The notes: a model not told the origin generated them from the sequence alone. Numbered from the stretch's first letter, positions 8,879 to 17,508 are shown. The stretch: DNA of 64,000 nt from Rossellomorea aquimaris (GCF_008180865.1 NZ_VTEX01000002.1:558001-622000), one strand, 5' to 3'. Numbers and translations: made by a program.

Positions 8879-10271
8879 TATGTTCCTCCCCTTGTTTTTG
8901 AGATACCGAGTAGTTCACATAAGCAGAAAATGATTTAATTGCTGTGCTTTCATTAAAGAAGTAGGGTTTCTTTGTCTCCTTCAAAGTGTCTATGGCCAAC
9001 TCATCGTTGTATCCCTGTGACATAAATATAGGTAGAAATATACAATTACTCTCCCTCATCAACTTTTGGATTTGTCCTGATAATATTTCATTTTGATAGT
9101 CTACTTGGAACGGAAACGGAACGATGATATTATCATAATCTCCTGATTCATGAAGTACCTCTAAGCACGATGTCAATTTGGAAAGATCGTCATAAACAAT
9201 GGTGGTCACATCTAAAGGATTCATAAAGGATTTCTCAATTCCGGTAATGTGAATCATTTGTTGCTGTAAATCTTCAGATAGAGGCGTAAGGTCAATGCCA
9301 TATTTATCGCATAAGTCCGCTAAGTAAATCGAAGTAGCGCCCGCCCATGAAAAAATGACTGTTCTCCCTCCCTTTGCCTTCTTGTATGAATCGAAAAGCC
9401 AGGAAATCGAGACCACCTCATCAATACTCTCTACCTTTATTAACCCTGGATGGTTAACCATATCCCACGGAATCGCATAATCATTATTTCTACCAAGGTG
9501 ATGCTTCACAGCAATTCTTGAAATTTTCGAATGACCAATCGGGAGTAAGACAACAGGCTTACGTTGAAGATAAGCTTGATGAAGGAGACGGAAAAACCGC
9601 TCTTCTTCTGAAATAGATTCAATAATTAACAGAATCGTTTCTGTATCAGGATCATGAATCAAAAACTCAAAGCAGTCATTCATGTTAATATCCATCTCAT
9701 TACCAGGAGAAAGCCAGTAGGAAAAGCCGAGACCTTTCTCATTCGCATCCAGGACTGCCCTGCCTATACTTCCGCCATGACTGATCAACCCAACAGACCC
9801 TTTATGAAAATTCTTAGGTTCAAATCGAGGTGAGAAGGAGATTCCCCAATTCCCAATAAAATGATAAAAACCAGGTGAATTTGGTCCATAAACCCTTGTA
9901 TCTGTCCCCTTGACGATATTTTTAAGTTCTTCTTCCCTGATGATTCCATCAGGACCGCTTTCAGAAAAACCTGAACTTAGGATGATTACATTCTTAACTT
10001 GTTTCTCAACGCATTCTTTTAAAATTTTCGGGGTATGTATAAAAGGAATGATTATACATGCCAGATCAATCTCTTCCTTAATCTCAAGTACGCTTGGATA
10101 ACAAGCCATTCCTGAAATCGAATCATAATTGGGATTCACCAAATGGATATCCCCAGTGAAATTTGATTTTTGGAGATTGACCATCACACGCCCAGCATTT
10201 TGATGAAACCTTTCTGAAGCCCCTATGATGGCAATACTATTAGGAGAAACTATCGACTGTATTGTACTCAT
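8853..10271 (-). CDS. NDP-forming acyl-CoA synthetase-like protein (alpha part only)
   Basis: 472 residues. The N-terminal CoA-binding Rossmann domain (SPNSIAIIGASERFHQNAGRV, then a succinyl-CoA-ligase-like flavodoxin domain) matches the alpha portion of acetate-CoA ligase (ADP-forming) and pimeloyl-CoA-type enzymes. The ATP-grasp beta portion usually fused or adjacent is absent. At the place where the phosphohistidine loop normally reads SHTGA, this protein has AVKHHLGRNN, so a His is kept but the rest of the loop is changed. It overlaps both neighbours by a few bases. It may be a half-enzyme needing a distant partner, or a CoA-ester sensor or scaffold; I cannot choose. Confidence 0.82.
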   Translation of the reverse strand: MSTIQSIVSPNSIAIIGASERFHQNAGRVMVNLQKSNFTGDIHLVNPNYDSISGMACYPSVLEIKEEIDLACIIIPFIHTPKILKECVEKQVKNVIILSSGFSESGPDGIIREEELKNIVKGTDTRVYGPNSPGFYHFIGNWGISFSPRFEPKNFHKGSVGLISHGGSIGRAVLDANEKGLGFSYWLSPGNEMDINMNDCFEFLIHDPDTETILLIIESISEEERFFRLLHQAYLQRKPVVLLPIGHSKISRIAVKHHLGRNNDYAIPWDMVNHPGLIKVESIDEVVSISWLFDSYKKAKGGRTVIFSWAGATSIYLADLCDKYGIDLTPLSEDLQQQMIHITGIEKSFMNPLDVTTIVYDDLSKLTSCLEVLHESGDYDNIIVPFPFQVDYQNEILSGQIQKLMRESNCIFLPIFMSQGYNDELAIDTLKETKKPYFFNESTAIKSFSAYVNYSVSQKQGEEHNEETIKSG

Positions 10272-12322
10272 GATTTTAAAGGTCCCCCTTCTAATTTTTT
10301 TACCTTCCTAACAATTGTGGAGGGGTTTACTTTAAGTACCCGGGCAATGCCCCGATAAGATTTTTCAATTAGAGATGCCTTATAAATCAGTTCTCTTTCA
10401 AGCTCTTCTATTGCTTCTTTTAGTGGCAATATTTCATTTACAACGATCGCCTTATTCGTACTCGCTTTTTGCTCATCGATTTTATTGAACATAGAAAGCA
10501 CATCCTGCTCACTAACCTCATGGTTTGTAGCTGTTACATAAATTCTTTCAACAATATTGACAAGTTCCCTAACATTTCCCGGCCATTTATAGCTACTAAG
10601 AACGTGTATGGCTTTCTTAGAAAAACTAAGATGCTTATCATATTTAGAAGCAAACATTCTTGAATACATATCCACCAGAAGTGGTATATCCTCCATTCTC
10701 TTTCTTAAAGGAGGAATAGAAATCGGAATTACATTTAGCCGATAAAATAAGTCCTCACGAAAGTTTCCTTCTTGAACCAGTTCTTGCAGATCTTTATTGG
10801 TAGCAGCAATGACACGAACATCTATCTTTTTGGGGACCGCCGAACCCACCCGGGTTATTTCCATCTCCTGAAGGACCCGCAATAATTTCACTTGAAGATG
10901 GGTAGGGATTTCTCCAATCTCATCGAGAAAAATCGTTCCATTGTTTGCTTGTTCAAACAATCCGGATTTTCCCTTTTTTAAAGCACCCGTAAATGCTCCA
11001 CCCTCATAACCAAACAGCTCTGATTCCATGAGCGTTTCAGGGATTGCACCACAATTCACCTTAATGAATGGCTGTTCCACCCTCGGACTTGCTTCTTGAA
11101 TTAACTTGGCTATTTCTTCTTTTCCTACACCAGATTCACCAGTTAAAAGAACCGTGACATCCACTTTCGCTACCTGTTCAACGGTTTCGATCAACCTCTT
11201 CATTTCTGATGATTCAGCAATGAAAGACCCCGTTTTCTCAGATAAGTGCAACGTCTCTAACAGTGACTTTGTTTTCTCAAGCTCAGTCCTTAATGCATCA
11301 AACTCAGTCATATCCTTAACATAAATGACAATTCTTTCAATCATTTGATTGCTGCTATTTTTAATTGGGTTTGCCGAAATGATTAAAGAATTATTGTTCC
11401 CGATACTTGTTTCCATGACATTGTGCTGTTTGCCTTTGGCTACCACCTCACTGACAATCTCTTTAATAAAGGCAGGTGTCTTATTTTCTTTGTCGGAGTC
11501 AAGATTAAAAAGATGACAAAAGCTTTGGTTACTTTTAATAATGGTTCCTTCCCCATCTGTAATACAGATTCCATCTGTTGAATTTTCTAGGACACTTTCC
11601 TGCTCTCTTAAAAGCTGCTTGACGGATTCCAGCTCATTTGAAACGAATTCTATTTCTGAAATATCCTGAAAGACGCCTACTGCCCCTGTAAGAATTTCAC
11701 CATTATAAAGTGGTGTTCTGTGCGTTAAATACATTCTTCTTCCCACTCGATATTTTTCTGTGTGACCTTTACCAGTCCGGATCACATTTAATAGTCCACT
11801 TGGTGTTACAACATCCGTCAAAAATTCACCAATCGCTTTCTCTTTTGACGTCATGGCCATTTTTTCCGCAGGAGGGTTGATCGATGTGATTTTCCCCTCG
11901 AGATCAATCGAGAGAATACCATTATGTGCAGATTTGAAAATCGCGTCCCATCGACTGACTTCTAGTTGAGAAAATCTTGCGAAAGTGGCTAAATACTGAT
12001 CTTTCGTCAAAAATCCGGAAATCTGTCCGTTCTTATTGGTTACCGGCCAGATTTCGTGATCAGTCTCGGCCAGATTTTTTAATTCATCCATTTCCTTAAG
12101 AAAATGAAAGTTCGTTTTATGAATTTCAGATAATGCTCTTTTCTTCTTTAGCATGCCAGTTAAAAGATCATTCTCTGTAAAACATCCCACCAACTCATCC
12201 TTAATGTTATAAACCAACCCGCCCTTCACTCGAGATTCTAGTAAACGATTTGCAACAACTTCAATGTAATCGTTTTCAAAATACTTTATAGAAGTACTAG
12301 TCATCGCATCTTTCACTAACAC
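10268..12322 (-). CDS. Sigma-54 enhancer-binding activator with CBS and PAS domains
   Basis: Activator of SigL (sigma-54) polymerase. In order: a CBS pair (about residues 3-115), two PAS domains (about 120-225 and 235-350), an AAA+ domain (about 370-600) and a Fis-type helix-turn-helix (about 640-680). Walker A is TGESGVGKEE, the sigma-54 contact loop is GGAFTGA and Walker B is GTIFLDEIGE. There is no phospho-receiver, so it should sense a ligand directly. A frame can be opened at GTG 12349, but the -24/-12 promoter puts the transcript start near 12353, and GAGGGAG stands eight bases before GTG 12322. I therefore use 12322 (684 residues). It is the first gene of the operon it should activate. 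Confidence 0.93.
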   Translation of the reverse strand: MLVKDAMTSTSIKYFENDYIEVVANRLLESRVKGGLVYNIKDELVGCFTENDLLTGMLKKKRALSEIHKTNFHFLKEMDELKNLAETDHEIWPVTNKNGQISGFLTKDQYLATFARFSQLEVSRWDAIFKSAHNGILSIDLEGKITSINPPAEKMAMTSKEKAIGEFLTDVVTPSGLLNVIRTGKGHTEKYRVGRRMYLTHRTPLYNGEILTGAVGVFQDISEIEFVSNELESVKQLLREQESVLENSTDGICITDGEGTIIKSNQSFCHLFNLDSDKENKTPAFIKEIVSEVVAKGKQHNVMETSIGNNNSLIISANPIKNSSNQMIERIVIYVKDMTEFDALRTELEKTKSLLETLHLSEKTGSFIAESSEMKRLIETVEQVAKVDVTVLLTGESGVGKEEIAKLIQEASPRVEQPFIKVNCGAIPETLMESELFGYEGGAFTGALKKGKSGLFEQANNGTIFLDEIGEIPTHLQVKLLRVLQEMEITRVGSAVPKKIDVRVIAATNKDLQELVQEGNFREDLFYRLNVIPISIPPLRKRMEDIPLLVDMYSRMFASKYDKHLSFSKKAIHVLSSYKWPGNVRELVNIVERIYVTATNHEVSEQDVLSMFNKIDEQKASTNKAIVVNEILPLKEAIEELERELIYKASLIEKSYRGIARVLKVNPSTIVRKVKKLEGGPLKS

Positions 12323-12362
12323 TGTGCTCGCTCCCTCTGAGTGATCCACTCATTTATTTCTA

Positions 12363-12380
12363 TTGCAAGAAGTGTGCCAA
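12363..12380 (-). promoter_or_regulatory. Sigma-54 (SigL) -24/-12 promoter
   Basis: On the minus strand the sequence reads TTGGCAC, five bases, TTGCAA. This keeps both invariant dinucleotides: GG at 12378-12377 and GC at 12366-12365, twelve bases apart. Transcription should start near 12353, giving a leader of about 30 bases to the GTG at 12322. It drives the regulator and very likely the whole operon to the left. Confidence 0.9.
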
Positions 12381-12453
12381 CATTAGAAAGTTCCTAAAAT
12401 ACTGATTATTCTAATGTTTTACAATATTTAAACTATAAAACACATCTCAAAAT

Positions 12454-12469
12454 GTTGCAATATAGCAAC
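12454..12469. promoter_or_regulatory. Proximal enhancer (UAS) dyad GTTGC-N6-GCAAC
   Basis: Perfect dyad TGTTGC-AATATA-GCAACA (12453-12470) centred about 108 bases upstream of the predicted start at 12353. The distance suits an enhancer for a sigma-54 activator. A degenerate third copy (GTTGC-N6-GCCAT, 12474-12489) follows exactly 20 bases along, on the same face of the helix. Confidence 0.72.
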
Positions 12470-12550
12470 AAGTGTTGCGTGAGTGCCATTCTTTCGAAGG
12501 AAATAAGGTTGAAAAATAAGAAAAAGACCTTCAAGTCTATTATTCATGAA

Positions 12551-12578
12551 AAAAACGTTGCGTTTGCGCAACGTTTTT
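12551..12578. promoter_or_regulatory. Distal enhancer (UAS) dyad GTTGC-N6-GCAAC
   Basis: A 12-bp perfect inverted repeat (AAAAACGTTGCG, loop TTTG, CGCAACGTTTTT) contains the same GTTGC-N6-GCAAC core (12557-12572) as the proximal dyad, 103 bases away centre to centre and about 211 bases upstream of the start. It resembles a terminator, but no gene ends here on either strand, so an activator site is the better reading. Confidence 0.62.
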
Positions 12579-12696
12579 ACAACTTTCCTTTTCTATGGAT
12601 TATATAACTTCGATATATTAACCTCTTACACTATAAAATCCCTCCTGTTCATTGTGATAAGCTGTAGATACTAATTCACAATGAAGAGGTGAACAA

Positions 12697-12885
12697 ATGT
12701 TTCAAAAAATACAAACCACACTACTACTAATCATATTAATCATCATGGCCATCGTCGTATTCAGGCAAAACGTATTACTCACTGAGCAAAACCACTTAAT
12801 CAGCAATCTCGAAGTGAAAATAGAAGATCTGGATGATGCAATTGAGGAACAGATCATACCTGCCCTTGAGGATGAAGAACAATAG
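12697..12885 (+). CDS. Small membrane-anchored coiled-coil protein
   Basis: 62 residues: one hydrophobic helix (about residues 7-22), then a short heptad-like segment and a strongly acidic tail ending EDEEQ. GAAGAGGTG precedes the ATG. No family is recognised. It is divergent from the sigma-54 operon and shares its intergenic region. The sequence is AT-rich like the surrounding accessory stretch. Confidence 0.6.
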   Translation: MFQKIQTTLLLIILIIMAIVVFRQNVLLTEQNHLISNLEVKIEDLDDAIEEQIIPALEDEEQ

Positions 12886-13156
12886 GGTAAGGAAGGAAAA
12901 GGGATAAACAGACGTCTGCACATTTTCATGCATTTCCCAGACAGTCCAACACAAGTTAGACATACAGGTCTTACCAGAATCAATGTTGATGGAGAAACAG
13001 AAGTAAGGTATGATGTGGGATTGGTACATGGAGAAGATGGTTTCACAAGCCTTAGTTACTGCACCAAATACTTCTGGTGAATACGGCCACTTAGAATGGA
13101 AATCTAGAGATATTTCTCTTGGATTTAGTATAGATGAGTGCAGGCTTTGGAACTAA
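12886..13156 (+). pseudogene. Probable decayed coding fragment
   Basis: Directly after the preceding stop, protein-like sequence continues in the same frame (RRLHIFMHFPDSP, then DGETEVRYDVGLVHGEDG) to a TGA near 13068. It then seems to carry on in another frame as SGEYGHLEWKSRDISLGF to a TAA at 13154-13156. The second part could be a 39-residue ORF from ATG 13037. The switch of frame and lack of a good start suggest a dead gene rather than a working one. No family is recognised. Confidence 0.3.
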
Positions 13157-13206
13157 CGTAGAAAAAGCTTCTCCCGCTTAAACATTTATTAAGGGAGAGA
13201 TATCAA

Positions 13207-13377
13207 TTGACTAAAGAACTCTTATCAGGCGCATTCGTGTTTATCCTTGGACTATTCATTGTGATAGTGGTAAGTACAGCATCTTCTACTCCCGAACAAT
13301 CTTATCAGATGGGTATGGTAGCTGCGATTTTATATCTTGCATCTGTCCTTTACGTTTCCTTGAGACAAAGGAAATAA
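13207..13377 (+). CDS. Small two-helix membrane protein (TTG start)
   Basis: 56 residues from a TTG with AAGGGAGAG just upstream. Two hydrophobic segments (about 8-24 and 38-51) are joined by a polar loop containing SSTPEQSYQ, and the tail is basic (SLRQRK). No family is recognised. The start rests on the ribosome binding site since no ATG is available at the 5' end. Confidence 0.55.
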   Translation: MTKELLSGAFVFILGLFIVIVVSTASSTPEQSYQMGMVAAILYLASVLYVSLRQRK

Positions 13378-13489
13378 TATCACTTGAGTTAGCTCTTTCA
13401 AAGTTGGTGCCTGGTCTTCGGGGCGAAAGTCTATAACACAAAGAGTATCAGACACCCTATGGTTAACCATCCCTTTTCCCCTCCTCTCC

Positions 13490-13654
13490 TTATACCTTCC
13501 TCTTATTCGCCATCACCACAATTCCAAGAGAAAGCAGAAATATCGCCCCATAATTAACCGCAATGGGAACAATCGGCTCCTCCATGAACATCCCAGCCAT
13601 CCCGAGACTTGAGAAAATCACCATTAACAAACATAAGAAACGAATCATTTTCAT
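13490..13654 (-). CDS. Small two-helix membrane protein
   Basis: 54 residues starting MKMIRFLCLLMVIFSS, with two hydrophobic helices separated by MEEPIVPIAVNYG and a basic end NKRKV. AAAAGGATG precedes the start. It resembles the very small hypothetical membrane proteins common in Bacillus; no function is suggested. It follows the gene at 13790-14026 in the same direction with about 135 bases between. Confidence 0.5.
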   Translation of the reverse strand: MKMIRFLCLLMVIFSSLGMAGMFMEEPIVPIAVNYGAIFLLSLGIVVMANKRKV

Positions 13655-13789
13655 AGAATACATCCTTTTACCTCTCTAACTTTCCCAAAGCACTTCTCCA
13701 ATTCCATTCAAACTCACTTTCTAACAAGGTGCATAGGGCGAGGGCTAATGTTTCCTCTTATAAGTCCCAACAGGAAATGTCAATTCATT

Positions 13790-14026
13790 TCATACTTCTT
13801 CACCTTTGTTAAACAAAGATACAACAGCAACTCCAATGAATGAAATGGATAGAATCCATGTAAAACCCGAGTACTCACCCTCAAAGAACTCTCCTATTCC
13901 AAACGCTATGAAAGCCATAGCTAAATAGGTTAAAAAGTTAATAACCTTCGTTTTTCTTATCTTCATAACGTGTAAGGGTAACTCCACAATTAGGATGATA
14001 CCTAAAAGAATTAGTAAAGTTATCAT
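13790..14026 (-). CDS. Small membrane protein, unknown
   Basis: 78 residues with three likely membrane helices (about 2-18, 29-45, 55-70). The frame is open upstream to 14086, but GTGGGAGAT lies just before the paired ATG codons at 14029 and 14026, and the added residues would be polar and unlike the rest. I choose 14026. No family is recognised. Confidence 0.6.
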   Translation of the reverse strand: MITLLILLGIILIVELPLHVMKIRKTKVINFLTYLAMAFIAFGIGEFFEGEYSGFTWILSISFIGVAVVSLFNKGEEV

Positions 14027-14093
14027 CATATCTCCCACTCTATTAATTCCCCTTCCTAAAGTAATCTTCCGGTAGCTCCTAACCACTCCTTAT

Positions 14094-14155
14094 CGGGACG
14101 GTTCTGATTCTTGTTAATGATGTAAAAAGAAGCACGAGAACCGTCCCCGTGCTTC
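14094..14155. repeat. GAAGCAC..GTGCTTC palindromic element, copy 1
   Basis: Left part CGGGACGGTTCTGATTC and right part GAAGCACGAGAACCGTCCC..GTGCTTC form an imperfect hairpin. It ends 13 bases from the stop of the minus-strand gene at 14169, so it may end that transcript. Confidence 0.75.
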
Positions 14156-14168
14156 CCTCAACTCTCAC

Positions 14169-14675
14169 TTATTCACTAGATTTACTCTCTTCTTGATCCT
14201 TCTTCGCTTCCAGCACTCGTTCCTCAATTTCCTTCAATGCTTCATCATAGTGGTCTTCCCCGGATATCTTTTTTATCGTTTCTTTGTTTTCGTCCGAGAT
14301 TTCGAAATGATCAATTTCGATTATTTTTCCGTCGTTTATGATGTTTCCGTCATCGTCGAACGAAATCCGGACATTGAAATCAGAGCTGTTGGAGAAATCA
14401 GGATTAAGTGTTTCAGGTACGAAGGATGAGCCTGCACCGTTGTCTTGACGAATGTAAATGACATAATACTTGTTCTCCTGAACAGGCACAGGATCACTTG
14501 ACTCTTCAGGAGGAACAGGGGTGGAATTGGCCGATTGATGTACCGGAGAAGGTAGGCCTTCCTTCACACTCGTATGTTCCTCCTTATCCATTGTAAAGTA
14601 GTAGTACACACTTCCAGAAGCTAAGAATATAAAAGCTGCCGTTAAGATGAATACCATGGATTTTCTATTAACCAT
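14169..14675 (-). CDS. Membrane-anchored extracytoplasmic protein, unknown
   Basis: 168 residues. One N-terminal hydrophobic segment (about 8-27) is followed by a Pro/Ser-rich linker (NSTPVPPEESSDPVPVQE) and a polar domain with an acidic, helical end. GGGAGAG precedes the ATG. It is the last gene of the bacteriocin run, 21 bases after the permease stop. Its position would suit an accessory or immunity role, but nothing in the sequence proves that. Confidence 0.75.
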   Translation of the reverse strand: MVNRKSMVFILTAAFIFLASGSVYYYFTMDKEEHTSVKEGLPSPVHQSANSTPVPPEESSDPVPVQENKYYVIYIRQDNGAGSSFVPETLNPDFSNSSDFNVRISFDDDGNIINDGKIIEIDHFEISDENKETIKKISGEDHYDEALKEIEERVLEAKKDQEESKSSE

Positions 14676-14696
14676 TTCGTCTCTCCCTTTCTCTCG

Positions 14697-16850
14697 TTAT
14701 TGATCAATCAGTACATCCTTTGCTGCGTTCCTTTCTTTTATCATGATTACGATCGTCATCAGCACTACATCTATACAAGCAAGGGAACACGCGATTCCTG
14801 TAATGAATGAAGGTGTATGAGCGGCAAAGAATGAAATCATAAGAGATACATTCCAAAACACCAGTATGGATAAATAGACTAGATAATGCTTTTCAAAAAA
14901 GGAATATCCAAATATCCATTGGATCGCCAGAGTCTGTTTGTTTATTTCTAAATAATAAATAGAAGAAAAAAACAACAGAACAAAAGCCAAGATTAATAGG
15001 AGTAAAGAATAGATCGATGTTAGTTGAATCTCCTCTGTCATTTTCGCCATTTTTAACTCTACAGTCGAATAGGCTACAGATACTGGTTGAAGGATGTCAT
15101 GAAACTCATACTTCTTTAACGTGTTTTGAGTCCCTTTGAACGGGTCATCATGTTCCTGGACTTTCGTATAGTATCCATACCCGCGGGCCACAGTATTTGC
15201 CAAAATTATTGGATCGAAATCGGCGTTTACGATGACAGCAATCGGGTCATCAATCTCATAATGATGATTGGATGCCATTTGCGTAGAATAAGTAAAGTAG
15301 GATTGCTCATTCTTTACATAGATGATTTTCGCTTCTACAGGTGCGGGATCTATCAGATTATAGACGCCTTGATAGTCTTGTTCGATCGACTGTTCAATAT
15401 CCTTTTGATATGTTTTGAATTTTTCGGGCACAAGTACTTGAATTTCACTCTTAGTCGGGGAAGGGATTGTTATAGGATTGCCGTTCGTATCCTTTATTGG
15501 ATTAACATCTAGATAGTTTCTGTTTATTTCTACTTTTTTCCCTTCCATACCCCATGGATTAGGATTTAACGGGGGATCCGATAAGTCGTCCAGATAGTAA
15601 TTGGAAGGAGAAATATAAAAAGCTCCCTGAGACTCTAATTCTTTATACAGTGCACGAAAGTTCCTGCCCTTTTCACTATCTTGTTCAAAGTTAAAGACTT
15701 CCGTACCTGGATTCGCCACAACCCCCATGTAGGTGTAATCTTTGAGTACAGACCATTTTTGTTGTGATGCGTTGGTACTTTTCAACTCGATAAAAGTGCT
15801 CAATCCTTGCTGTAGTCCTAAAATAAGAAAGACAGATAATACTAACCTGACAAAAATATTGATATAGAATACTATTTTTATTGGCTTTTTATTTTTTATC
15901 ATGTGCGAGATGTTAATATATTTTGTCCCTATCCAAGTCCCAATGAACAATAAAGTCAAGATCAGCACCATGTTTAATACGTTTTCCATCCAGAAAGATA
16001 AAAAGGAAACAAATTGTTGAAGTTGATTGTAAAAATATAAAAAGAATGTAAACCCTAAAATGGAGGAAACCAATGAACTTAAAAAGATCTTGCTATATTT
16101 CCTTACCAGGAACACTCCGACATGGAAGAAGTTATCTCCGAATAAAAGCCGCACAGCCACAGCTTTAAAATGATTTATCACATCATAGACCAGAGCAAGC
16201 ATGATTAATAAGGAAAGAACCAAAGCGCATATATACATCATCTTCTGATAAGGGTATTCAGTGAAAATACCTTGCGTTTGTTCTTTGGAGATCTCGACCG
16301 GTAATCCGTATTTACCAGCTATTCGTTTAAACTCTTGAGCTTTTTGGTCTCCAATGATGGTGTAAGTTCCGGTTAGATTCCGGGCTTTCTTAGCAGCTGC
16401 CAGTGGCCTGATTTCAATCGGATCAAAACTATGGAAGATTTCCATTTGACCGATCTGGTTTCGATCACCGGTCTGTATGGTGGACAGAAATGCATCCGGA
16501 CCGCTGCCTTTGGTTAAATAATTTCCCTCTGTTAAAGGAATGGATTCAAAATATTTCTCTTCATCATAAAGATAGACGTAGTATACTACTTTATCCTCGT
16601 TTTTTTCACTCTTTTCATACGAAACTCTTTGCAGGTTCACCTTTGATTTGAGTGCAATCTCCTCAAGCATTTGGAATTTTTCATCTTTGTCTTTCTGAGG
16701 ATCACCCTCTTTGATTATGACATTCCAAGCTTCGTCGTTTGTATTGTGTTGATTGAACGACTGGAATTGCAGGAATTCGAATTGTTTCATAGATAGAAAG
16801 CTTACTAGTAGAAAAGTGATTGTCAGGAGGAAGTAGAGTAATCGTTTCAT
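14697..16850 (-). CDS. Bacteriocin-associated integral membrane protein (lactococcin 972-type ABC permease)
   Basis: 717 residues: an N-terminal helix, a long extracytoplasmic region to about residue 205, a block of three or four helices (about 208-355), a second extracytoplasmic region, and three helices at the end. This layout is that of the large permease-like proteins (DUF1430 group) found beside lactococcin 972-type bacteriocins. GGGGGAGC precedes the ATG. It lies 12 bases after the ATPase gene, with which it should form an exporter or an immunity pump. Confidence 0.8.
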   Translation of the reverse strand: MKRLLYFLLTITFLLVSFLSMKQFEFLQFQSFNQHNTNDEAWNVIIKEGDPQKDKDEKFQMLEEIALKSKVNLQRVSYEKSEKNEDKVVYYVYLYDEEKYFESIPLTEGNYLTKGSGPDAFLSTIQTGDRNQIGQMEIFHSFDPIEIRPLAAAKKARNLTGTYTIIGDQKAQEFKRIAGKYGLPVEISKEQTQGIFTEYPYQKMMYICALVLSLLIMLALVYDVINHFKAVAVRLLFGDNFFHVGVFLVRKYSKIFLSSLVSSILGFTFFLYFYNQLQQFVSFLSFWMENVLNMVLILTLLFIGTWIGTKYINISHMIKNKKPIKIVFYINIFVRLVLSVFLILGLQQGLSTFIELKSTNASQQKWSVLKDYTYMGVVANPGTEVFNFEQDSEKGRNFRALYKELESQGAFYISPSNYYLDDLSDPPLNPNPWGMEGKKVEINRNYLDVNPIKDTNGNPITIPSPTKSEIQVLVPEKFKTYQKDIEQSIEQDYQGVYNLIDPAPVEAKIIYVKNEQSYFTYSTQMASNHHYEIDDPIAVIVNADFDPIILANTVARGYGYYTKVQEHDDPFKGTQNTLKKYEFHDILQPVSVAYSTVELKMAKMTEEIQLTSIYSLLLLILAFVLLFFSSIYYLEINKQTLAIQWIFGYSFFEKHYLVYLSILVFWNVSLMISFFAAHTPSFITGIACSLACIDVVLMTIVIMIKERNAAKDVLIDQ

Positions 16851-16862
16851 GGTGCTCCCCCT

Positions 16863-17486
16863 TTACAGCTGTATCTTTCTTGAAAACACTTGGGACAAAT
16901 CTTCATCATGCGTGACCATGATGATGGTTTTTCCGCGGTTATGTAGTTGTTGGAACAGAGAAACAATCCTGTCCCGATTCTCCACATCCAAAGATCCAGT
17001 TGGTTCATCCGCTAATATTATGTCCGGGTCCTTCAGAAGTAACCGAGCCAATGCCACCCTTTGTTGTTCACCACCACTTAAGGTATGGATCTTTTCTTTC
17101 TCATAGTCTTTAAGACCGACTTCCGTTAAAGCATTTGTCATGGCCTCTCGTTTCTGTTGTTTCGTCATTTTCTTATGTTTAAGGGCGATTTCTAAATTTT
17201 CATTTACGGTTGCATTATCAATTAACGCATAGTTCTGGAAGATAAAACCTATATGATTTCTTAATAGGAATCTCTGCGTCTTCTTATTATCCAAACGATG
17301 CCCCATGATTTCGACCATCCCTGAATCCGGTTTTTCGAGAGTGCCCATCATATTTAAGAGCGTTGTTTTCCCTTGCCCGCTTTTCCCCATGATCCCGATA
17401 AATTCTCCTGATCCCACTTCCAGGTTAAAATCTTTGAATAACGTTTTTCGTTGAAAAGATTTATTCATACGCTCAATCTTGATCAT
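16863..17486 (-). CDS. ABC transporter ATP-binding protein (bacteriocin export/immunity)
   Basis: 207 residues from ATG 17486; AGGAGAG lies just upstream, while the in-frame ATG at 17504 would lie within that ribosome site region. Walker A is GKSGQGKTT, the ABC signature is LSGGEQQRV and Walker B is DIILADEPTGS. It is of the MacB/LolD-like class that pairs with large extracytoplasmic permeases. It is located between the bacteriocin gene and the 717-residue permease gene in one operon. Confidence 0.93.
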   Translation of the reverse strand: MIKIERMNKSFQRKTLFKDFNLEVGSGEFIGIMGKSGQGKTTLLNMMGTLEKPDSGMVEIMGHRLDNKKTQRFLLRNHIGFIFQNYALIDNATVNENLEIALKHKKMTKQQKREAMTNALTEVGLKDYEKEKIHTLSGGEQQRVALARLLLKDPDIILADEPTGSLDVENRDRIVSLFQQLHNRGKTIIMVTHDEDLSQVFSRKIQL

Positions 17487-17508
17487 TTCTACTCTCCTTT
17501 TCATAAGG

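Noticed and set aside
12551..12578. Hairpin with T-runs read as a terminator
   Set aside because: No gene ends within reach on either strand, and its core repeats the other dyad exactly in form, so an activator site is preferred.
13392..13466. GGTGCCTGG..CAGACACC as another palindrome copy
   Set aside because: Arms are short and mismatched and share no core with the GAAGCAC family.
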